Positions 60,713-64,000 of a stretch of DNA of 64,000 nt are shown one piece after another. The translations under genes and the position numbers were made by a program. The notes below the pieces were generated by a model. It did no database searches and was not told where the DNA came from. It saw nothing but the letters and a program-made list of their open reading frames with translations. Each line of letters starts with the position of its first letter. The stretch's first letter is position 1. Where the stretch lies: the NCBI GenBank assembly GCA_963725255.1, contig CAVRXV010000012.1, positions 34,758 through 98,757 on the forward strand, written 5' to 3'. The DNA comes from JAIEPX01 sp963725255. GTDB lineage: Bacteria > Pseudomonadota > Gammaproteobacteria > JAIEPX01.

Positions 60713-61171
60713 TCATTTATACCATGATGAATAATCAATTTGCTCTACTCCCTCAAGAGCCCCACATTGATCTATCTGAAAATTTTTCGGGAAATTTATT
60801 GTGCTTGAAAGAGATTTTAGTTTACTAGCTGATAACACAGTTTCTAAATATTGTTGTATTGATTTATGTCGAATCGATGCATAGCTTAAACTTGCAAGGG
60901 TACGAATTTCGACCTTATTCACCAAATCAGCATCCTCTAAAAATCGCTGAAAATCACCGACATTTTCATCATTTACAAAAGCAATTTGAATATCCCGCCC
61001 TAGCTTTAAGGATGTAAAGGCTAAAGATTCTGCTATACCCAGCGCATCACCATGTACAGTACGCGATGCAAACACTATAGGATAAGGCGATGATACATTT
61101 CTATGGCTAACTAAAGTTGTGAGTAGCTGCTTTTTTAGCACCAACTCTAATGATTGTAGGTTACTCTCCAC
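60713..61171 (-). CDS. Hypothetical protein, cargo of a repeat-bounded unit
   Basis: 152 residues, soluble: YPIVFASRTVHGDALGIAES, LGRDIQIAFVNDENVGDFQR, TLASLSYASIRHKSIQQYLE. The alternating strand-helix texture suggests a small alpha/beta (Rossmann-like) fold. No family recognised. No clear ribosome-binding site beyond an A/G-rich stretch. Confidence 0.5.
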   Translation of the reverse strand: MESNLQSLELVLKKQLLTTLVSHRNVSSPYPIVFASRTVHGDALGIAESLAFTSLKLGRDIQIAFVNDENVGDFQRFLEDADLVNKVEIRTLASLSYASIRHKSIQQYLETVLSASKLKSLSSTINFPKNFQIDQCGALEGVEQIDYSSWYK

Positions 61172-61380
61172 TCCATCAAAACATTTTTTATAATTGCAAA
61201 TACCGACTCAGAACTTCGGAAATCGTTGGGAGTGCTGGACGCAGAGATCATTCTCTGTTAGTACTTGAATGTCTAATGTTTTAACAGCTATTTAGTCTGT
61301 CAATAATGAGGCTCCTTATTGATATTCTTTCCTCAAATCAGAATTTGTAGTATAGGGAAACAGGATCTTTATTCATGTCA

Positions 61381-61795
61381 TCACATGAAAAATAATAAAA
61401 TAAATACGGAAGCAATGAATCCGATAATAACGCAACCGAGAACTTGAATACTCAAGAATAGGGACTATTTTATCTAGACATATCTTATGTTGATAATAAT
61501 GATCTATAAAAGTTTTTGCTGTTATTTTGTTATCTTTAAACTCATCAAATCTTTTCTCAATAATTTCTCCTCTTTGAAGAAAACGTTTTTTCTCCAAGTA
61601 ACCTGAAGCATATGCCAATGATGCGCCAATAGTGTAAAGTGCGATGAGAGATATAAATACCCATTTTGCATTAAAAGATAGCAGTTTAGTTGCAACGTAA
61701 TTACTCATGACCGCGGTCGTTAACCCGATTGCCAAAGTGTTTAACCCCATAACCCAATTAAATAGCATCATGGCTGTATTTAATATCGATCTCAT
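61381..61795 (-). pseudogene. Small membrane protein, frameshifted at the C-terminus
   Basis: Two N-terminal hydrophobic segments (LNTLAIGLTTAVMSNYVATK, WVFISLIALYTIGASLAYAS), then a charged cytoplasmic part (KRFDEFKDNKITAKTFIDHY). The printed frame ends in an odd basic tail, but another frame from about 61440 gives a convincing membrane helix, LGCVIIGFIASVFILLFFM, and a stop at 61381. So one indel probably separates the two. Family unknown. Confidence 0.5.
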
Positions 61796-61954
61796 TAGTA
61801 ACCTTCTGAAGCGTTTCTATAAAAAGCTTCTATTTTCATATTGTCATTAATTGACATGTCCTTTGAGAAAAAATTAAATTGGTTATCTTCTGTCGACATG
61901 GGGACCTCATATGTAGTAGAACATTAAATGCATGCTATAGTTGTTAAGCATACA

Positions 61955-62000
61955 ATATCCCGCATATAAATCAACCTTTACAACTTAAGACGCAACACCA
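61955..62000. repeat. Dispersed terminal repeat, diverged end
   Basis: TACAACTTAAGACGCAACAC (61979-61998) is the core with four or five changes. On the minus strand it supplies the last codons (V-A-S-stop) of the HipA fragment, exactly as the L end does for rlmL. Confidence 0.65.
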
Positions 62001-62320
62001 ATACCCCCCTCAGTATGTACAGAAAATCGTTCTTTAGATTTGAGACATGCCTGAGAAATAGGATCTGATACTTCTGATGGAAAGTCGCTCTGTAATTTTT
62101 TTGAAACTTTTTCAACGACCTTAGGCAGCTGTAACAACATTTCGTCTAGCAGTTCTTCTGCGCGTTTTGGATTATATTGTGCTTTTTTAGCAGTGCTGAT
62201 GAAATGTCGTCGATAGGTATTATCCGAGTATAATGTGTATTTTTTCCATACAACGCCATAGCCATTTTAATTTTCTTCTCCTGAAGTTGCTTATTCGCTA
62301 AACCCTCTCCCTCGTCAAGC
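61985..62320 (-). pseudogene. hipA: HipA-type kinase, C-terminal fragment with frameshift
   Basis: Reads NKQLQEKKIKMAMALYGKNT, then in another frame RRHFISTAKKAQYNPKRAEE, LLQLPKVVEKVSKKLQSDFP and SDPISQACLKSKERFS. This parallels the end of the intact HipA at 45086-46405 (QLEEKKLVLAMAVHGKNRHY; SNLPTDFPSHIAEPILSGL). The frame stops inside the dispersed repeat (G-V-A-S-stop). The 5' part is missing where the GC-rich sequence begins. Confidence 0.7.
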
Positions 62321-62379
62321 AGACAAGAGTGTCGGCTCCTTGATAGAATTAGAGTCGTCGAGAATTACAGTTCATAGCC

Positions 62380-63235
62380 GTGTCTTTGCCTAGCACAGTA
62401 AACTTCTTTTCGGATGCCGGGCAATTTCTTGAACGCGTTCAGCCGTTTCTCCTACGTCGCGAGGCCGAGCACTGCTTGATCCTCGGGCTTCTCGAGGGCT
62501 TCGAGCAGGCGAGCGATGGGGGCTGGCGCCGCCACTTATGGCGTTGGCCGAAGAGCGCGGCGAAGTTACGGCAGTTGCCCTGATGACGCCGCCGCATAAC
62601 CTGGTGCTTTCGTGGACGGCGGATGATTCCACGATCGACGCGATAGCTCGCGAACTCCATGCAAGCGGCGTGTCGCTGCCGGGCGTCAACGGTTCCGCTG
62701 AAATTGCCCGGAAGTTCGCGGAGAAGTGGTCAGAACTCTCCGGGTGCACGGTCCGCCAACAGATGGCTTCGCGGATCTATCAGTTGAGTCGAGTCAGAAA
62801 AGAAGCGCGACCCGGGCGTCTGCGCGAACCCGGCAAATCCGATGAGGCATTGCTGCTCAAATGGCGGGCCGCTTTTTCAGTAGACGCAGAGGGCCTGAAT
62901 CCTGCAGAAGCGGAGAAAGTCGCCGAACAAGCAATCCGCCAACCGGGACAGCTGGTTTTGTGGGAACTCGACGGATCGTCAGTGACGGTTTCGATGGCGG
63001 GATTCACGGGACGAACGCCAAATGGTATCGGGTGGCTTGGGTCTACACGCCGCCGGAGTATCGGCGCAAAGGATTCGCCGGCGCGTGCGTAGCTGCGCTC
63101 AGTCAGAAGCTCCTGGATGGCGGTCGCAGGTTCTGTTTTCTATATACGGAAATTGCCAACCCGACCTCCAATCACATCTATCAGGCGATCGGGTATGAAC
63201 CGGTCGCCGACACGGCCGTTTATTCGTTCTCATAA
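62380..63235 (+). pseudogene. GNAT-family acetyltransferase in GC-rich DNA, two frameshifts
   Basis: About 280 residues in three frames. Frame 1: VNFFSDAGQFLERVQPFLLR and LILGLLEGFEQ. Frame 2 (from about 62520): MALAEERGEVTAVALMTPPH, LPGVNGSAEIARKFAEKW, LWELDGSSVTVSMAGFTG. Frame 3 (from about 63025): VAWVYTPPEYRRKGFAGACV, YTEIANPTSNHIYQAIGYEP to the stop. The acetyl-CoA loop RRKGFAG and the C-terminal ANPTSNHIYQAIGYEP are typical GNAT features. GC content and codon use are quite unlike the rest of the window. Confidence 0.75.
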
Positions 63236-63250
63236 GAATGTGGCTGGTGG

Positions 63251-64000
63251 TCAGTTCAGCTTGCAGGTGCTGTGTTCGTCGCTGAGTTCGGCGAGCTTCT
63301 TTGTCACGCTCGTTGCCGTCATTGTGACGTTCGATGTCCTCAAGCCGGTTGCGATGGTGGACGCGCATCGGCTCGACGACGGCCTGCGGAAGCTTGCGGC
63401 TGTGTGCGAGCGCGTCGATCTGGTCGATCAGCCACCACGATGGCGCGCCTGCGAGCCTTGTACTCCTCCTCCCGCTCGGCCTGCCACGCGGCGGCCGGCG
63501 TTGGCGAGACCGAGCCCCCACGCCACCGCGGGCAAGGTCAGCCCTATGCCGACCAGGGTCACGAACAGAACGCTGAAGGTAGAAGTCGGATCAGATCACG
63601 GTCTGGAAATGGACTTCCGTCCGCCACGGTGAAGGGGATAGCGAGGGCGGCGGCCAGGGAGACAATGCCGCGGATGCCGGTGAACGCCAACAGGAACGGG
63701 TGTTGCCACGGCGGCGAAGGATCTTTGCGGCGGATCGCGGGGACGATCCAGCGCGGCAGATAAGTCCCGGGAAACATCCACACGAAGCGGGCTGCGATGA
63801 CGACCGCGCAGACAAGAGCAGCAGCAAAAGCCAGTTGGGCGATCATGTAATGGTGAATGCCGGCTATAACCGCGCGCGCCTGCAGGCCGGTGATGAGAAA
63901 AACCATGCCCTCGATGAGATAGGTCAGGAAGTCCCAGAACACGACGCCCGGAAGTCACGTCCTTGCCGGGATCAGGCGAGAGCCGTTCCAACTGACATAG
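63251..64000 (-). pseudogene. Na+/H+ antiporter (CPA1/NhaP type), partial and frameshifted
   Basis: FWDFLTYLIEGMVFLITGLQ, a further membrane segment LAFAAALVCAVVIAARFVWM, FTGIRGIVSLAAALAIP and FPDRDLI are in one frame. FSVLFVTLVGIGLTL continues in a second frame near 63580. A long cytoplasmic tail follows (LIDQIDALAHSRKLPQAVVE, PMRVHHRNRLEDIERHNDGN), and the last residues shift again to end at 63251. Another shift is likely near 63950. The 5' part runs off the window. The GIRGxVSLAAALAIP motif is diagnostic for the family. Confidence 0.75.

Overview
The window looks like a low-GC chromosome segment of a host-associated gammaproteobacterium of the Legionellales (Coxiella / Rickettsiella / Diplorickettsia type). 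The evidence is gammaproteobacterial gene order (xseB-ispA, dut-algC, rpmB-rpmG, yicC-gmk-rpoZ-spoT, smpB/ratA-rnfH/bamE/fur/recN-nadK). Among these genes lie large orphan proteins with eukaryote-like features: ankyrin-like, WD40-like and F-box-like proteins and a Wip-like phosphatase. These are typical of Dot/Icm effector repertoires. The genus is an inference; no 16S gene or secretion system is present.

Layout. 1-900: end of a GMP reductase/IMPDH-family gene. 946-6200: large orphan protein, a palindrome cluster and a broken AAA ATPase. 6222-12998: isoprenoid and DNA-repair genes, arginase plus ornithine aminotransferase, tRNA-Glu(CTC), pcnB, folK, coaD and a ferredoxin. 13104-23962: acyl desaturase, L28/L33, radC, dut-algC, xth, frameshifted upp, transporters (EamA, Kup) and glycerol kinase. 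24043-30141: a Fur box, small proteins, a two-operator region, an orphan 682-residue protein, CsaA and a MATE pump. 30164-39404: rph and yicC-gmk, then a 4.3-kb island, then rpoZ-spoT. 39576-42217: murB, short darP, rlmL. 42203-47692: toxin/antitoxin and effector-like region (RES and BrnT ruins, intact BrnA, HEPN protein, HipBA, Wip-like phosphatase) punctuated by terminal-repeat elements. 47695-50722: three-gene ABC exporter. 50790-53058: IS91 fragment against an F-box-like gene. 53178-60557: membrane/SDR pair and the conserved queF-smpB-ratA-rnfH-bamE-fur-recN-nadK block. 60651-62320: another repeat-bounded unit and a HipA fragment. 62380-64000: abruptly GC-rich, unrelated genes (GNAT, Na+/H+ antiporter), probably a contig chimera or foreign DNA.

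Three observations stand out. First, a family of inverted end sequences (core GGCGTCGCGTCTTGAG...) occurs at least eight times. A complete 190-bp element lies at 42222-42411. Matching L and R ends bound a 3.03-kb unit carrying hipBA and the Wip-like gene, and similar ends bound a 1.35-kb unit with two unknown genes. The ends sit at the 3' ends of genes and supply stop codons. Second, an island interrupts gmk-rpoZ and carries a second, mostly synonymously diverged copy of the gmk 3' end, a 119-bp direct repeat and the C-terminal part of an IS91-type transposase. The N-terminal part of such a transposase is 14 kb away beside the F-box-like gene. Third, a 330-residue protein with a HEPN-type RNase motif (RNCVQH) sits among the toxin/antitoxin modules.

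Many genes carry frameshifts, including housekeeping ones (upp, yicC) and every gene of the GC-rich tail. This could be gene decay in a host-adapted lineage or indel errors in a draft assembly. The sequence alone does not decide between them. Positions of short motifs were counted by eye and may be off by a base or two.
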